DNA of 64,000 nucleotides from Amaranthus tricolor (taxonomy: Eukaryota; Streptophyta; Magnoliopsida; Caryophyllales; Amaranthaceae). The notes below the pieces were generated by a model that worked only from the letters and a program-made list of their open reading frames with translations, did no database searches and was not told the DNA's origin. Below, piece after piece: positions 31,910 through 45,419 of the stretch; position 1 is the first letter of the stretch; each line of letters begins with the position of its first letter. The translations under genes were made by a program, and so were the position numbers. The stretch covers positions 8,942,017 through 9,006,016 of the forward strand of contig NC_080056.1 of the NCBI RefSeq assembly GCF_026212465.1, in the 5' to 3' direction.

Positions 31910-33500
31910 TGATAAGTGCTATTATTTGCACTTATTTATATCATTTTATACTCCTTAATGATGGTCGTTGCTAGTAATTTCGTGCTTATTTTGAAGATTT
32001 ATGCTATATTGCTCATTTTGATTATTTATGTTGATTTTGAGTGAATTTGATTGTTTTAAGCATAATTCTTATGGTTTTAAGCATAATTCTTATGGTTTTA
32101 ATAATGACTAAGTTTACTAAGGGGAATTTAGCTCGATTGAAGATGTTCTACAAAGAAAATGAGCAAAAGGGTAGAAGAGTGTTTATAATACAAAAGTTTT
32201 GAGGTGAAATTTGATTCATGTCTACTCTTTTGGTTATAAATTTTTATAAGAAGATTGTATTAATGCAAGGTTTACGGAATTGGCAACTAGACTTCAAGAG
32301 CTTTCCAACGGTATATTATATGTCCGATTCCGACAACCAAGTAAGAAATGACGACCGTTTGAAGTTGCTGCGATTTTCTAACACAAAACGCCGACTTGGC
32401 TTTCATGTTGTTTTTGGTGCAGCTGACTCGGCTTTGAGTCTCTGTTTTGCTGCACGGGATTTTCATCCCTTTAATCTTTGAATTAGCGTTTAGGGTTAAG
32501 TTCTTATTAGTATAAATAGGCCTTAAAAATCTAATTAGGGTTTCTTCTCCTTCTCTTCTCCACTTCCATCATTTCTTAGACTCTCTTTTAATCTTTTTCA
32601 TTAGTTTTACTCTAGAATTCATCTTTTAATTTTGTTCTTCATTAAGTCTACCATTAATCTTCCTTTGAGCATTGTAAGTTTTCTTTGTATTTAATTCCTT
32701 GTATTAGTTTTAATCTTCCTTTAGTGAACTTTAATTATTGTTATTAATCATCCTTAATAAAAATTAGTTTGTTCTTCATTTATTTTTTTTGAATAATTGT
32801 TGTGTTCTTTGGTATTCAATTATTGCTTCTCTTGAATTTTTCATTATTATTATATTCATCCATGTTTAGTATCATCTTAGGATTTGTGTTCATCGCTTCC
32901 ACCACGATTAGTTAGTAGATCCATTTTCTAGGGTTAGGATTTGAACCTATAAGTCAAGTATGATTTGATCATTGAAAGTGTCTACGAAATTAGGATTAAA
33001 GTGGTTGAATTGTGCTAATAATCCTAAATTAAACATGCTTTGTCGAGCTAGTCAATAGAACTAGCGTGTGAGATTGGGATCGACTTTGCTTTAGGGTAAA
33101 TTTTAGTTAGATTCTTATTAATTCGTTCAATAAAACTAGCGTATGAGAATTGAATTAGTAGGTTCTAAATCTAATAGTTAACTAACAGAGCGAGAGTTTG
33201 AAAATAACAAGATCAGGTTTAATCACGTAATTATTCCGACATTTCATATACACTATTGAGAATTTGATCATACAAGACTTTAGGGGATTCACGAAACCCT
33301 AGATCTCTTTATCATATAATTTAAATCCACATTTCTTATTGCATTCTTAGTTTATCAGTCAAAAAAATCAATCAACCATTTTTTCTCTTTAAGCAATATT
33401 TTCAGTAGAGGTTAGCAAGTTTCTTGTCCTAACTTCCTTGTGTTCGACCCGTGACTACACGTACACCGTGCGCTTGCGGTGAAATAAAATTGGCACATCA
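31910..33500 (+). mobile_element. 1.6-kb solo LTR with 5-bp target duplication
   Basis: It starts TGATAAGTGC and ends GGCACATCA and is flanked by ataat on both sides (31905-31909 and 33501-33505). A TATA box tataaata at 32511-32518 with downstream pyrimidine-rich leader shows plus orientation. No internal region or second LTR. A 23-bp direct duplication (aagcataattcttatggttt) is at about 32056-32100. The 87-codon frame at 32218-32481 has no known domain. Confidence 0.75.
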
Positions 33501-34772
33501 ATAATACACAAATAATATTAAATAGTAGCGGAAAGTAAAAATGGAGTGTCTGCCACACTCAGAAATCATAAGGCGTCAAAAACAAACATTTAAAAACTAA
33601 TAAAGTTTAAGGAAAAATAAATGTTGTAACACTAATTTATTAAAATGCACTCATAACGTGTGATCTACGTCGCCCAACACTCGTGCATATATTAGACACG
33701 TTAACAAAAATACTAAATATAAGCCACAACTCACTGAACACTTACTCTAACATGTCAAACAATTTATACATTGAAAACATTTGACTTAAAAAAAATATTT
33801 TGTTATTTGAAATTCATATAAGTAATTTAATAAGTATACAAATATTTTGCAGTTTAAAATAAACTACATGTAAATATGTAATATAAAATTCATACTTTGT
33901 AAATTTAATCACAATACACATTTATATAATATAAAAACTTGGACGAGACCGTTCCATTTTGAGACGGTCATCATGTGTCGGCCCATCTTCGCGCGTGTAC
34001 TGCACTATTCCCCCTTCCTTCATTTTTCCTCCATTAATTGTTTCAATTTCCTTCTTCATTACTTCCTTTTTTAAAACTTTTCGTATTCGCTGCTTCTTTC
34101 ATTTTCAATCTTCTTCGTCCCTTCTCTTCGTCTATAATTATTGATAATCCTCTATTAAAGCTTTACATAAATATTTTCAATGGCGGTGGGGCATTGGATT
34201 TTGATTCATGGTAGTACATATGGCATGATTTAACCGCCAAAATATCTAAAACTTTTTTTTAAATAAGCTTTTTCTATTAATAAAACCCTAAAAATTTGTA
34301 ATGCGGTTGCGGGAGTGAAGATTATGTTTTCACCATTGTTAAACATGTTTATATATATATGTTTGTAAATAATTCCAACTGAATATGTTAATTACGGATG
34401 GTCATGGGGTGGATCTGGCCTTTAAAAACGTAAATATATATTATGTTTAGTTGCACCAATAGTTGACCTACCTTTTATTATCTAGGACACACAAATCTTA
34501 AATACTAAATATACTTTTATAATTACACTATAATTATTACCTAGCATTTACTCTTAATAAATAATATTCACGTAACATATAATATTTTAATTGAGGATGT
34601 ATAAGTTAAGAAAGCATAAAATACTTAAAGATATTTATATTTTCTAAAATAAATTTTAGTCATTATTCATGATCGTCATGATATCATGCTATTACAAAAA
34701 TCGAGTTTGTGGCAACATAATCGTTAGTTATTAACTCATTTTAGAAAATAGAAGGTTTAAATGCAATATATT
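33501..34772. other. AT-rich intergenic stretch
   Basis: It contains a fragment of the agacggtctct MITE family at about 33940-33985 (gagaccgttcc ... gagacggtc). No gene seen. Confidence 0.4.
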
Positions 34773-35734
34773 TGTTGACATTCACAAGGGCTTAGTGTTT
34801 GTATAAGAAAATATATTTTTGTTCTCATAGTTGGTACAAAGCAAAATATTATAAGAAAAATGTTGTTTATTTGGTTTATATTAAATCCTAAGTAATTATC
34901 ATCAAGTATTACGAATAGTAGTGAGATAAAATGAATTAAAAATACAAGGTCTAAAAATGGTTCAAAGGGAAGGACTAACGACAAACTGAAAAATTAAGTC
35001 AGCAAGAAAAGCTGACTCAGGTTTCCTAAGAATGGGCCTAAAGCCGACTCGACTTTAGGTACTGGAATTAAGATTTTGTCCAGCAAGAAAAGCCGAGTCG
35101 ACTTTCCTGGAGATGGCCCTAAAGTCGACTCGGCTTTAGGAGCTGATCAGATCGTTAAGATTTTCGTCTTCTTTGAATTAAGTGCATTGGATTCGTTCTT
35201 TTATTCCATATCAATTTTGATGTTACAAATGCTTAATGAGGAAGAATAATACTCATGAACACCACAGTTATAATGATATTGATTGATGGTCATTATGATT
35301 GAGCATCAATGGGTTATTAAATGTGCCATGCATGATTAGTTATTTGGTATACTTAAACTAGTATAAATAGGACTTGGAGAAGGATGTTACTTACACCAAT
35401 TTTCTAAATTCTCTTGTCCTTGCTTTCTCTCTTACTTATATTCTTTAAAAAAGAGTAATAAACTTCTTATTAGAATTTCCAAAGTTTATAATTCATCAAA
35501 CACTTTGTTATTATGTGACATACTCTAAGTACTAAGGGTGTATTGTGTTGTTTGTATCTCGTTGTGAATTTCCAAGTCTCAACCCAAGTATATTTGTGGG
35601 GGAAATATCACAAAAGGAACGTGATTATACGCCTACAACAAGTACTAAATTTTTTGGTAACGGTTGTCGTCACAAAGATCATCTTCAAATCTATTTTTAG
35701 TGCTTTTTGTGTAAGTTTATTTTAGATATCAACA
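34773..35734 (+). repeat. Candidate LTR with palindromic motif array
   Basis: Ends TGTTGACA and ATCAACA, a TATA box tataaata at 35362-35369, and a following CT-rich leader resemble an LTR. A near-tandem pair at about 34996-35145 carries variants of aaagccgactcggcttt. The five bases on each side (atatt and aagga) do not match, so it may be truncated or a different repeat. Confidence 0.35.
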
Positions 35735-37459
35735 AAGGAAAATACAAATTCCTACGTCGTAATTTGTATTTGCATTATTAATTATTTGTAATAAACAACA
35801 AAAAGCTTATAAGTTTGTAAAAATTAGAGACACCATGAAAAACATAAGAGAAATACCATTGAGATAGCTCAATATAATTTTGAAAGTTATATTTATATTG
35901 ATAAAAGTGAAGTTTAAATTTAGTTTGAAAACTGTAAAAAAGTAAATGAAAAGAAAAAAAAAAAAAAAATGGAAAAAGTATAATCTAAACCAGGGTGAAC
36001 ATTTGGACATATACTATGGCGATGACATAAGTTGTTATTTACTAGAAATGATAATTAAATGATTTAATCTTTTGTTTATTTTTTATAGTTTGGTACTACA
36101 ATTATGTTTGACCTTAGTAGCTATTATAATTTACTATTAAAATCACAACATCAAGGTGCCAATTATTAGGCAAGTTTATGTATATTAAGCAAGTTTATGT
36201 ATGTTAGGCAAGTAATTTATTCTGTATGTATATAGAGTTGTTCTTGTGCTAGAAGTCTCATTTTTAGGGTTGTAATATATATGGCTGTTTTCATCAATGA
36301 GAAGTACAGCAGTTTTCCATTGCTCACAAAGAATTAACACCAATTAACGAAAACCAAATCTTCAAGCCAGAATATAAAGTGATTAATGTGATATTTAATA
36401 TTTAGATGACTTGAACTGGCAATGACTATTTTTTAATATACGTGACAATCATAGATTATATTACTTCTATATTACTAGTTTTTTGAGATATTGTCTCTTT
36501 GAGAGTCATATCTCAAGTACAGCATATTAAAGATTAATGTTTATTTATCGTATTTTTAATGTCTATTTAAATTATTTTAAATGTTTATATATTGTATCCT
36601 TTATGCCTACTTTCAATATTTTAAATGTCTACTTACATTATTCTTTATGCTTACTTATAATATTTTTAAAAAGAATATAATAGGTCGATCCAATTAGAAA
36701 TGGTCTCTTAAAGAGATCGTCTGTTACAAGAATTTGTTTACTAAAATATAGAGTTGATAAACATTACTATAATTGAATGAACTTTATTATATTCTTACTT
36801 GAAACAGCAATAAATCCAATTTATACCAGCCACAATCATAATAGATTTCGAATACTTAATATTATTAGTTAAAAATGTAAATATCATTTTATTTAATAAA
36901 GTTAAAAGTCATATTTGTCAAGTTTGTCACCTTGTGGTTCACCTAAAAGTTCTCTACCTTATGCATAACCTAGACTTATAGTATTAAACTATTGGTTGGT
37001 GAACTTCATGACCCAACCAATTACACCCTCCTTTTAAATTTGGTATTTTATGAAGAAATCTATCCAAAACAACAAAAATGTAAAACTAATAAACAAATAC
37101 CACTTTTTCATGTTAAATTTAAATCGTTCATCATCTAACAAAAGAAAAAATTATTACAATTTTACTGATTGGTCAAAACTTTTTATAAAAGTAGGTGAAC
37201 TGATTTGTCTAATTACATTGAAAACATTACGAGTAAATTATGAATAAACGTTTAAGCAGTAAACATCATTCATAGAGGGAAAAAACATCCAACTTTTGGA
37301 ACAATCTTACATTTTCATTCAATGTATTAAAAAAACATATATCATAATAATAATTAAAAATCATAAAAATTTTCACCCAACCCTAATAATATATAGTAAT
37401 AGTAATTAATAAACAAGATATATAAATATAATCTAATAATAATATTTTAAACCCCATCA
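35735..37459. other. Intergenic stretch between LTR candidate and ABCG gene
   Basis: It contains an LTR-like remnant at about 36150-36328 (ggcaagtttatgtatat repeats, then ttccattgctcaca, a typical LTR end) and a MITE at 36474-36736. The last 200 bp should include the 3' UTR of the minus-strand ABCG gene. Confidence 0.4.
36474..36736 (+). mobile_element. MITE of the agacggtctct family, copy C
   Basis: It has the same layout as 13643-13890: left end tttgagatattgtctctttg, internal ttaatgtctattt / atgcctacttt repeats, right end gtctcttaaagagatcgtc and aagaatttgt. Confidence 0.55.
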
Positions 37460-39688
37460 TCAATTTCTCTTGTTCTTGCTCCCCAATAACAAAGAAATAT
37501 AAAACAAAATCCTAAAGAAAAAACCCCAAGCAACCGTAATCCACAAGCAACTCCACTTACTCAAATCAGTAATCCCTTGTTGTTGAAGGATATCAGCACC
37601 GGTAGTAACACAAGTAGAAGGCGTAATCGTCATCCCCAATGATCCACTGATAGTCTGCAATAATCTTACCTTGATAGAATTAGGGACTGCCCCTAATGGA
37701 GTGTTATCGAAGATTTGTACACCTCTAATGAAGCATTTGGTTGGGTCCTGAAACTCGTTTTGCAGGACACCTTCATATGGGTATTTTACTAGTGAAATGT
37801 AGTGAAACCAGATCCAGTAATTTGGGATTCGATCTCTGTTGATGAAGAATCCTGAGAATAAGAGGAAATAGGCTAGAATTGCGACGACTATGACGTATCC
37901 GAGCATTACGTGTGGGACTACGCCTGAGAGGAAGGACACGAAGGAGTTTCCGGCCCAGAATGAGGCCATTATGATGCCGAAATAGAAGAAGAAGCCCGAT
38001 GCTCCGCCGTCGAGACCCACGGCCCAAAATGTGGTGGCGGCGAAGGCGAATGAGAGGAAGATTAAGGAAGGTAAGGCGGTTAGGGCGTGGGATAGGACGT
38101 AGGATGAGCGGCGGTAGGCGTTGTACGCGGTTTCTCTCATGAAGATGTATCGTTCTTGGAGGAAAACGGGAAGAGCATCGGCACATGTGTAGAAGGTTGT
38201 GGACATAGCGAAAGCGAAGAATCCGAGACGTTCTTGAACACCCTTTGGGGAGTTATCGAGCTGCCAGAACATGGTGGCGAGGATAAACCCCGTGACTAGC
38301 ACCGCTCCAAGCCGGATTCCGAACAGTTCCGGCATCCGCCGGGAGTTCATGATTGATCTGTTGGATAACGTTGCGATTTCGGTGTAAAATGGGTTAGCGA
38401 ATGTGGGTACCATTGAAGCTGGGCTTGCATCAGTGTTGGTGGCGCCGGATACTAGTTTCCCTCTTGAGATACTTGCACTAATGGCTTCTTTTAAGGACAA
38501 ACCACCCCTACTATCTTGTGGTGCTCCTTCAATGGCGGGTATGGTGTTTCTTCTTTTTAATTGCCATCCTTTATGGAATTCAACCAAAGGTTTGGTTCCT
38601 ATCGGAGAACCTTCTAGCTCTCTAATCAAATCAAGGGCAAATTCTGTTTTGTTTTCATTTTCAGGTATTGGGCTCCCAAATTCCTCGAAATAACCCGGTA
38701 AATCGGAAGGGGACCCACTGAAAACTGTCTGTCCTTTTGATAGAAATATAAGTCGGTCTAATAACCCCATAATACGGTAGCTAGGTTGGTGTATAGACAT
38801 CACTACAATACTTCCACTTTGTGCTATCCTTTGCAAGACTTTAACAACCATATAAGCACTTGTTGAGTCCAAACCAGAGGTCGGCTCATCGAGAAACAGT
38901 ATTATAGGATCATGAATGATGTCGATACCAATCGACACCCTTCGACGCTCACCACCCGACACACCACGGTGACCTTCGTCACCGATGATGGTCTTGGCTG
39001 CGTTCCTGAGCCCGAGCTGATCAATCAGTTGCTCAACTCGTGCTTTTTTCTTGGATTTCGACAAGGCTCGAGGAAGTCGAAATTCAGCTGAGAACATTAG
39101 TGTCTCCTCGACCGTTAGCATAGGGTATAACAAGTCATCTTGCATTACATAAGCTGATATAACCTTTAGAAGGCGAGATTCTAGTGGTTCTCCATTTAAG
39201 GTTATTTTTCCCTTGAGACTACCCTTAGCAATGCGGTTAGCAAGTGCGTCAATAAGGGTAGATTTTCCGGACCCACTTGCTCCTAGCACGGCCATGATCT
39301 CTCCGTCTCGGGCTTCGCCCGAAATATCATTCAATAGTGTCTTGGTATGGGAGTGTAGTCGCATTCTTCTTCTAATCTTGACATTGTAGGTAAGGTTTGT
39401 GAACCGAAGAACGAAAGGGAGGGCGCGTGTTTCAGGGCTGAGCGCAAGGGTGTGGTGCACGGGTGTTTCATCACCAGTGACCTCCTTGCGCATATCTCCC
39501 ACACGCTTCAACAGTTGTCCAAGCGTGGGGGAGAATGAAACACGACGACCACCATTAACACCACCGCCACCACCAATATCACCACCGTGGGATTCGAGAT
39601 CCATGGTGTGATAGTTAGTTGAGCCAAAGTAAGGTAAGAGAGTAGGTGAAGATGAGGCAGAATTATCATCTATAACACGAGATGACAT
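37460..39688 (-). CDS. ABC transporter G family, half-size (ABCG1/2/6/20-type)
   Basis: A single-exon gene of 742 codons, the usual length and intronless form for this plant clade. The nucleotide-binding domain comes first: Walker [10 protein letters not shown] (136-144), Q-loop at VMQDD (183), signature VSGGERRR (243-250), Walker B ILFLDEP (263-269), D-loop SGLD (271-274), H-loop SIHQ (His300). The transmembrane domain follows, with about six helices near 458-476, 488-508, 535-556, 565-585, 594-615 and 715-738, and a final extracellular loop before the last helix. The N-terminal 50 residues are Ser/Gly-rich. It should work as a dimer exporting lipidic compounds from the plasma membrane; related Arabidopsis members act in suberin and pollen-wall formation. 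The exact orthologue is not assigned. All key residues are present and no lesion is seen. Confidence 0.97.
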   Translation of the reverse strand: MSSRVIDDNSASSSPTLLPYFGSTNYHTMDLESHGGDIGGGGGVNGGRRVSFSPTLGQLLKRVGDMRKEVTGDETPVHHTLALSPETRALPFVLRFTNLTYNVKIRRRMRLHSHTKTLLNDISGEARDGEIMAVLGASGSGKSTLIDALANRIAKGSLKGKITLNGEPLESRLLKVISAYVMQDDLLYPMLTVEETLMFSAEFRLPRALSKSKKKARVEQLIDQLGLRNAAKTIIGDEGHRGVSGGERRRVSIGIDIIHDPIILFLDEPTSGLDSTSAYMVVKVLQRIAQSGSIVVMSIHQPSYRIMGLLDRLIFLSKGQTVFSGSPSDLPGYFEEFGSPIPENENKTEFALDLIRELEGSPIGTKPLVEFHKGWQLKRRNTIPAIEGAPQDSRGGLSLKEAISASISRGKLVSGATNTDASPASMVPTFANPFYTEIATLSNRSIMNSRRMPELFGIRLGAVLVTGFILATMFWQLDNSPKGVQERLGFFAFAMSTTFYTCADALPVFLQERYIFMRETAYNAYRRSSYVLSHALTALPSLIFLSFAFAATTFWAVGLDGGASGFFFYFGIIMASFWAGNSFVSFLSGVVPHVMLGYVIVVAILAYFLLFSGFFINRDRIPNYWIWFHYISLVKYPYEGVLQNEFQDPTKCFIRGVQIFDNTPLGAVPNSIKVRLLQTISGSLGMTITPSTCVTTGADILQQQGITDLSKWSCLWITVAWGFFFRILFYISLLLGSKNKRN

Positions 39689-39729
39689 TCTAGTACTAGT
39701 ACCTCTTAAGATATCCAGCTTTAAGGGCT

Positions 39730-39738
39730 CTATTTATA
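39730..39738 (-). promoter_or_regulatory. TATA box of the ABCG gene
   Basis: On the minus strand tataaatag lies about 42 bp upstream of the ATG at 39688, implying a short 5' leader. Confidence 0.55.
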
Positions 39739-40768
39739 TTCACACTTTATAAGAAAAAAAATGGAAAACAAGTTTTTTTGAGGTTTGCTAATCTTGTAGT
39801 AAAGGGTTGTTTGGCAAAGAAAGGAGTTGATATTGAAGTGGGGCAAAGTGGATGTCCCCTAGTTTAGGAATGGTAAGTTAGTCTCAAATGAAGAAATTGA
39901 TTGGAAATGTATATATATAGAATTAAATGGTAGACAATAAAATAATAAAGGTAGTTTATTGTTTTGTTGAATATAGTTTGTTGTGAATGTGAAAATTGGG
40001 TGTGATAGTGGAGAAAACCATTGAAATTATCATACTTAATAAAGGGTGGGAGGGTGAGAGAGAGGTGACCTAAAATCTCCTAATCTCTTGTCAACACGCC
40101 TCAAATTTAATGAGTGAGCACATCACATGAATGCATCAAATAAGACTTGGAGTAAAAAGGTTGGTTTGTTTGGATTATTATATTATACTTTATCTGTTTT
40201 TTAAAATTATTTTTATTTCATATTTTGGATTGTTCTATTTATTGAATAATGAATTTGATAGAGAAAAAGTAGGGACCAAAAACATTAAAAAATAATAAAA
40301 AAAAAGTTAAAAGAAAATATATGAAGACTACAGCTAATTAAAAAATATTTTTATAAAGTTGTGCGAAAATATGTGGATAGTATAAAGTTGGTTTTTTTCG
40401 ATTATTATCAAACATACAAATAAAAATGTTGGAAAATGACAAATATCATCCTTAGGGAGCCTTGACAAATGAAATTATTGTAGTGGATAATGGTTAATTA
40501 CATGAAAATATTTATCTAATTTAGAATTTGATATTTTTAAAATTGGAGTTAAATTAGGCAAAATTTTATATACTATTATAATATCAATTCTATATGACTA
40601 ACCTAGAATTTGATATGTTTATTGAATGAAAAAAATGATGTATTCTATAAAAAATTAGTATTTAATTTTTGTTTTAAAAATTATGTATTCAATAAATTTA
40701 ATCACCATAATATATATTTGCATTATTCTTTAAAGTATTTAAAGTTATATTTTTATTTCATGCTAAAA

Positions 40769-40798
40769 TTCGTGCATTGCATTGAGCTTTTATACTAG
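40769..40798 (+). mobile_element. Helitron-like 3' terminus
   Basis: The imperfect hairpin ttcgtgcattgcattgag is followed by cttttatactag and then t. It closely matches the minus-strand end at 9617-9645. The element body lies to the left and was not delimited. Confidence 0.45.
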
Positions 40799-41566
40799 TA
40801 TATAATAAAAATGCTTACCTTTCTATTTTGGTCTCCGTTTCATTTTATTCACAAACTTATCATCTCTCTTGCGTTTAATTTTTTATCCAACAAACAATTA
40901 ATAGTTACACTATAAATTTTTGGTGCTTTCTCAAATGGATATAATACTCCTAATATAACTTTTTTTAAATTATAGAGTAGACCGAGCAAAGAGAATTAAT
41001 GAGAATCGAACTGAAGACTTTACATAAAAAAAATAGTATTTGTTTTAACTAAGACAAAACCATATTTTTTTTAGAAAGTAATAATATATTAATTTTACTT
41101 ATTTTGTGATCGTTATTGTTACTAGTTTATGATGTGGACACGTGGCGAAGTGGGTATTCAGTTTTGATAGTCATGGCTTTTGTAATATAGAAGTAATGGA
41201 GAAAATGGTAGGGTATGGAGGAATTAGGTGTGGGTGTTAATCTACTGTACTGTTCGCCTACTTATAATACTTATAATGTAGTTTGGTCTTAGATGAAAAA
41301 AGAGCGGCTTTCTTGCTCTCTACACAAATTTCTGTTTATCCATGTGATTGTTTTATTCTATTTTCACCTCTATCTTGTTCCATTGAAGGAACCATAGACT
41401 TTTCTGATTGCTTAATTGGGTAATTATTATTTTCTTTTTTTTTTAAGGATAATATTGGTTATTAGAATATTTTAATGAAAATATGTGCAACTTTTCTTAT
41501 AATTAATCTAGAATTGGTACTTGTATAACGATTATGAAAAGCAATTGAAATATCTTAGGGATTCAT

Positions 41567-41770
41567 CTAGTCTCATGAGAGATTGTCTTTTTTAGAGACG
41601 TATTTCAAGTCTAGCTCATTAAAGACTAATGTTTGCTTATATTATCCTTAATGCTTACTTACTCTATTCTTAGTGCCTACTTTTAATATCTTAAATGTCT
41701 ATTTACGTCATTTTTAGTGCCTACTAATAATATTTTAAATAATATATAATGGGCCGGCTCAATTAAATCT
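41567..41770 (+). mobile_element. MITE of the agacggtctct family, copy D (right end truncated)
   Basis: It starts ctagtctcatgagagattgtc, contains atgcttacttact / tgcctacttttaatat repeats, and stops after gggccggctcaattaaat without the usual right terminus. Confidence 0.55.
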
Positions 41771-42100
41771 CAAAAATTTAATGTATATATGTAGGAATAA
41801 ATTGTCGAGTATAAAACTATTGTGAGATCTAAACTATTAATTTAAACTTTTGTTTGAATTGGTTATTTGCAACGTTATTAGAGTCAACGTGACAATAATG
41901 TCATGAATTTGAATCTATATTAACTCTTCAATACAAGTGTAATATTCCACACAAGGTATAAAAATGATCTATACAACCTTCACACTTTTAAAATGAGTCT
42001 CATATGAAGAAGCATGCTAAAGTATTAATTACTATCAGGATGACCCCAATCACGTTATTTTAAGATATGGATATTGTATTTACAGGGATGGTCTTTAATA

Positions 42101-42357
42101 CTCCCTTCTATTCAGCCTAAATGTCTCATTTGACTTTTCACACTTATCGAGGTAACATTTTAACCTTTAATATCTTAAATTATTCTTAATTAAAAATTAT
42201 AAAAAGTTGATATTAATAATCATTGTATTGAGACAAATCAAACAAGATCCTACATGATTATGTTTTAACTTATAGATTAAGAGTAAAATACAAATATAGA
42301 ATGATAAGTGAATAGTGCCAAAAATCAAATGGGATATTTAGGTTGAATAGGAGGTAG
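42101..42357. mobile_element. Stowaway-like MITE
   Basis: The inverted ends ctcccttctattcagcctaa and, read inverted, ctacctcctattcaacctaa are flanked by TA (42099-42100 and 42358-42359), the Tc1/mariner target. It is 257 bp with no coding capacity. Confidence 0.65.
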
Positions 42358-43094
42358 TATGTAACATTGGTAAGTTTAAGTTAAAAAGGGAAATTCATTT
42401 AAGTTGGTGGTGATATGCCCGATTTCATATAATAGTAATATAGTACATAGAATTTCATCTAAGATCTTAGTATGGCAATCGATGTATGGGATCTATACTT
42501 ATGTTAGTTCTCTCTAAAAGTTTTCTTGGTGGATTTTAACCAAACTATATAATCCAACTATAAAATTATTTTAATTTCGTCTAAGCAAACATAATACTTA
42601 TACTTGAAGTTAGACATGATAACCTCATTTTTGTTAAATTTCTACCTATTAAATAAATTTTTCCTTTAATTAATTTAGATTTGTACGATTATGAAAAGCA
42701 AGTGAATCATAATTCTCAAAAGTTAGTATTGTAATGTAATTTCTATGTGGAGTTACAATGTAAATTGAAAAGACTTGCTTGAACTTGATATTTTTAGTCT
42801 TGGCATTATTCAAAAAAAAATATATATATATTGCAAGCATGGTTTAAGTTCTATTAATTATAATAATTTCCATGGCTTGTATATGTGTGGTACAATATTT
42901 CTAATATTATTCTTGTTTCAAAATATTTTATTTTGGAGTTAGTAATAATATTATTAGAGGCTACTACAATTAGAATTCGATATGATATCTCGGAATGGTT
43001 TAAGTAATGAGTTATTTTCTAAATCATCAACGATTTCTTTTAGTTAGCTATAGGAATATATCTTTTCTTATCAATAGGAAATTAGTGAAGATTC

Positions 43095-45063
43095 ATCATC
43101 ATCATCTTACCCAGTGTATACTACTCATAGAGAAACTATAGACAGGGTTTGGAGAGGGAAGAACAGCGGCAACTCATACCCATAAAGGAGAGCGCGGCCA
43201 AGGGATTCCCCCGGTTGATAAAGAGATGTAACTAAACGGGAAAGATAAGTTAAATGCCTATAAATAAAATAAATAAGTAGAACCAACTACAAAATAAAAG
43301 AAAACAAAAACTAATAATAAAAGAAACGAGATAAGCAAGAGATCAAGAACACCAAAAGGTAATCTAAGAGGACATCGGTAGTCTAAAACATAGATATAAC
43401 ACCTCCAACTACCCCTATCCCTAGTCAGGCCCTCAGAGAGGTTTAACTCATGCAAGTCAACTCTTATTAGTTCATCCCAAGTTCTCCTGGGTCTTCCTCG
43501 ACTCCTCCTACCCTCTACTATAATGGTTTCTACCCTCCTCACAGTCTTTCTTTGCATATGTCCAAATCACCTCAATCTCTTTTCGCGTATTTTTGCAAAA
43601 ATAGGGGCTACCTCTAGTTTGTCCCTAAACTCTTGGTTCCTAATTCGATCCATCAATGTGCGCTCACACATCCACCTCAACATACGCATTTCTGTAACTT
43701 TCATCTTATGTTCAAAAATCTTCTTTACAGGCCAACATTCGGTCCCATATAGCAAATCAGCTCTGATTGCTGCCCGGTAGAATTTTCTTTTTAACTTGCT
43801 TGGGAATTTCCTATCACATAGCACTGTAGTGGCTGCTCGCCACTTGAGCCAACCCGCATATATACGATGATTTACATCTCCGTCAATCTCCCCATCTCTT
43901 TGAATAATCGATCCCAAATACTTATACTTGGTCGTACTTTTAATAACTGCTTTATAAATTGACACCTCTGGTTCACCTACCAGTAATGTCCCACTAAAGT
44001 CACAGCGCAAATACTCGGTCTTCGTACGACTAATGCGCAACCCTTTTACCTTCTAAAGCTTCCCTTCACTCATCTAATTTATTACTAACCTCCTCTCTAG
44101 TTTCTGCTACCAACACTATGTCGTCAGCGAATAGCATGCACCACGGTACCGTCTCCCAAATAGATTTAGAAATCTCTTCCATAATGACAGTAAAAAGAAA
44201 GGGCTTAGAGCCGATCCCTGATGTAGTCTAACTTTAAACGAAAAAGGCTCTATTATCCCCACCGGTGTTTGAATGTTAGTCGAAAATCTGTCATACATAT
44301 CCCGTATAGCCTCAATGTGCACTGAAGAAATACCTCTAGCCTTGACGCTATCCCAGATGACACGTCGTGGTATGCTATCATACGCTTTCTCCAAGTCAAT
44401 GAACACCATATGCAGATCCTTCTTTCGCTCTCTATATTTCTCCATCAGTCTCCTCAAAACATGAATTGCCTCAATGGTTGACCTTCCTGGCATAAAACTA
44501 AATTGGTTCTCTCTAATCACCGTTTCCTATCTAATTCTCCTTTCTATCACTCTTTCCCATAATTTCATTGTGTGGCTTAGAAGTTTGATACCTCTATAAT
44601 TCTCGCATACCTGCGCATCGCCTTTGTTTTTAAACAGAGGTATTAGTGTGCTACTCCTCCATTCTTCTGGCATCTTATGTGTCCTCAAAATAATATTAAA
44701 GAGGTTAGTCAGCCAACGAATGTCCTCTTCTCTTAAACCCCTCCACACCTCAATCTGGATGTTATCTGGCCCGACTGCCTTTGTTCTCCCTATCTTTTTG
44801 AGAGCTTCTCCTACTTCCTATGTGGTAATATCACTCGTTGACCCGTATTCTAGTGGTGTTGGACGTCAGAAATTTGATTATCCGCCTCCTTTGACCCCCT
44901 AGACTCATTGAGTAGCTTAGAGAAATACTGGAGCCATCTGGTTTTGATGTTCTCTTGTAGATCAAAACAAAAAAAATACCATTTTATCTATTACAAATAA
45001 CTACCATTAATTGTAGATCAAAACAAAAAAAATACTTGTAGATCTTTTTTGGTTTTGACGTCA
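43095..45063 (-). mobile_element. LINE of RTE type, 5'-truncated, decayed
   Basis: On the minus strand the reverse transcriptase has ENYRGIKLL (about 44610), the palm motif FIDLEKAYDSIPR (about 44405-44365), HQGSALSPF (about 44220) and, in a shifted frame, FADD (about 44130). The thumb/C-terminal part is 44040-43567. The RTE-typical tail RSRGRPRRTWDELIRVDL lies at about 43510-43455. The 3' end is a short gat/atg repeat (43095-43106), as in plant RTE LINEs. A perfect 17-bp target duplication GAAATTAGTGAAGATTC flanks it (43078-43094 and 45064-45080). Frameshifts separate all blocks, and the endonuclease is missing. Confidence 0.9.
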
Positions 45064-45130
45064 GAAATTAGTGAAGATTCTCTATTACAAATAACTACCA
45101 TTAATTGTAGATCAAAACAAAAAAAATACA
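44955..45130. repeat. Scrambled 5' junction of the LINE with copied flank sequence
   Basis: The text ttgtagatcaaaacaaaaaa occurs at about 44956, 45011 and 45103. The longer phrase ctattacaaataactaccat also occurs both inside the LINE end (about 44978) and in the host flank right after the target duplication (about 45082). The flank appears to have been copied into the junction. Confidence 0.65.
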
Positions 45131-45419
45131 AAGAATAAAAGAAATAACAACTTTTGTGATAAACGGTCCCGTTCAAAAACGTTTCCCACAAGCACAGTCC
45201 ATTTTAATTTAAAAGAAAATTTAAACAAACTTGTTGCTGCACGCTTTAAAAAACGGTTTCTCAACTCATCGTAAAACAACTTCAAATTCAAAAACAAAAA
45301 CTGAAATATTTGATGCTTGAATTTGATAATTTTAAATCTTAAATTTCATTTGAACACAATAAAAATGAAAATGCTGCTATAATATGTTTGATTGATGTTA
45401 AATATTTTTTTTATTCAAT

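Larger units (their letters stand above)
39739..43094. other. Upstream region of ABCG gene and repeat-rich intergenic DNA
   Basis: About 400 bp next to the gene is probably promoter. Further out are a Helitron-like 3' end (40769-40798), a MITE (41567-41770) and a Stowaway MITE (42101-42357). No other gene seen. Confidence 0.5.

Noticed and set aside
32218..32481. 87-codon ORF in the 1.6-kb solo LTR
   Set aside because: It lies in U3 upstream of the TATA box and shows no known domain.
36105..36328. Complete small solo LTR
   Set aside because: The right end looks like an LTR terminus but the left end and target duplication could not be found.
37773..38186. 137-codon minus-strand ORF overlapping the ABCG gene
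   Set aside because: Arg/Leu-rich shadow of the real gene in another frame.
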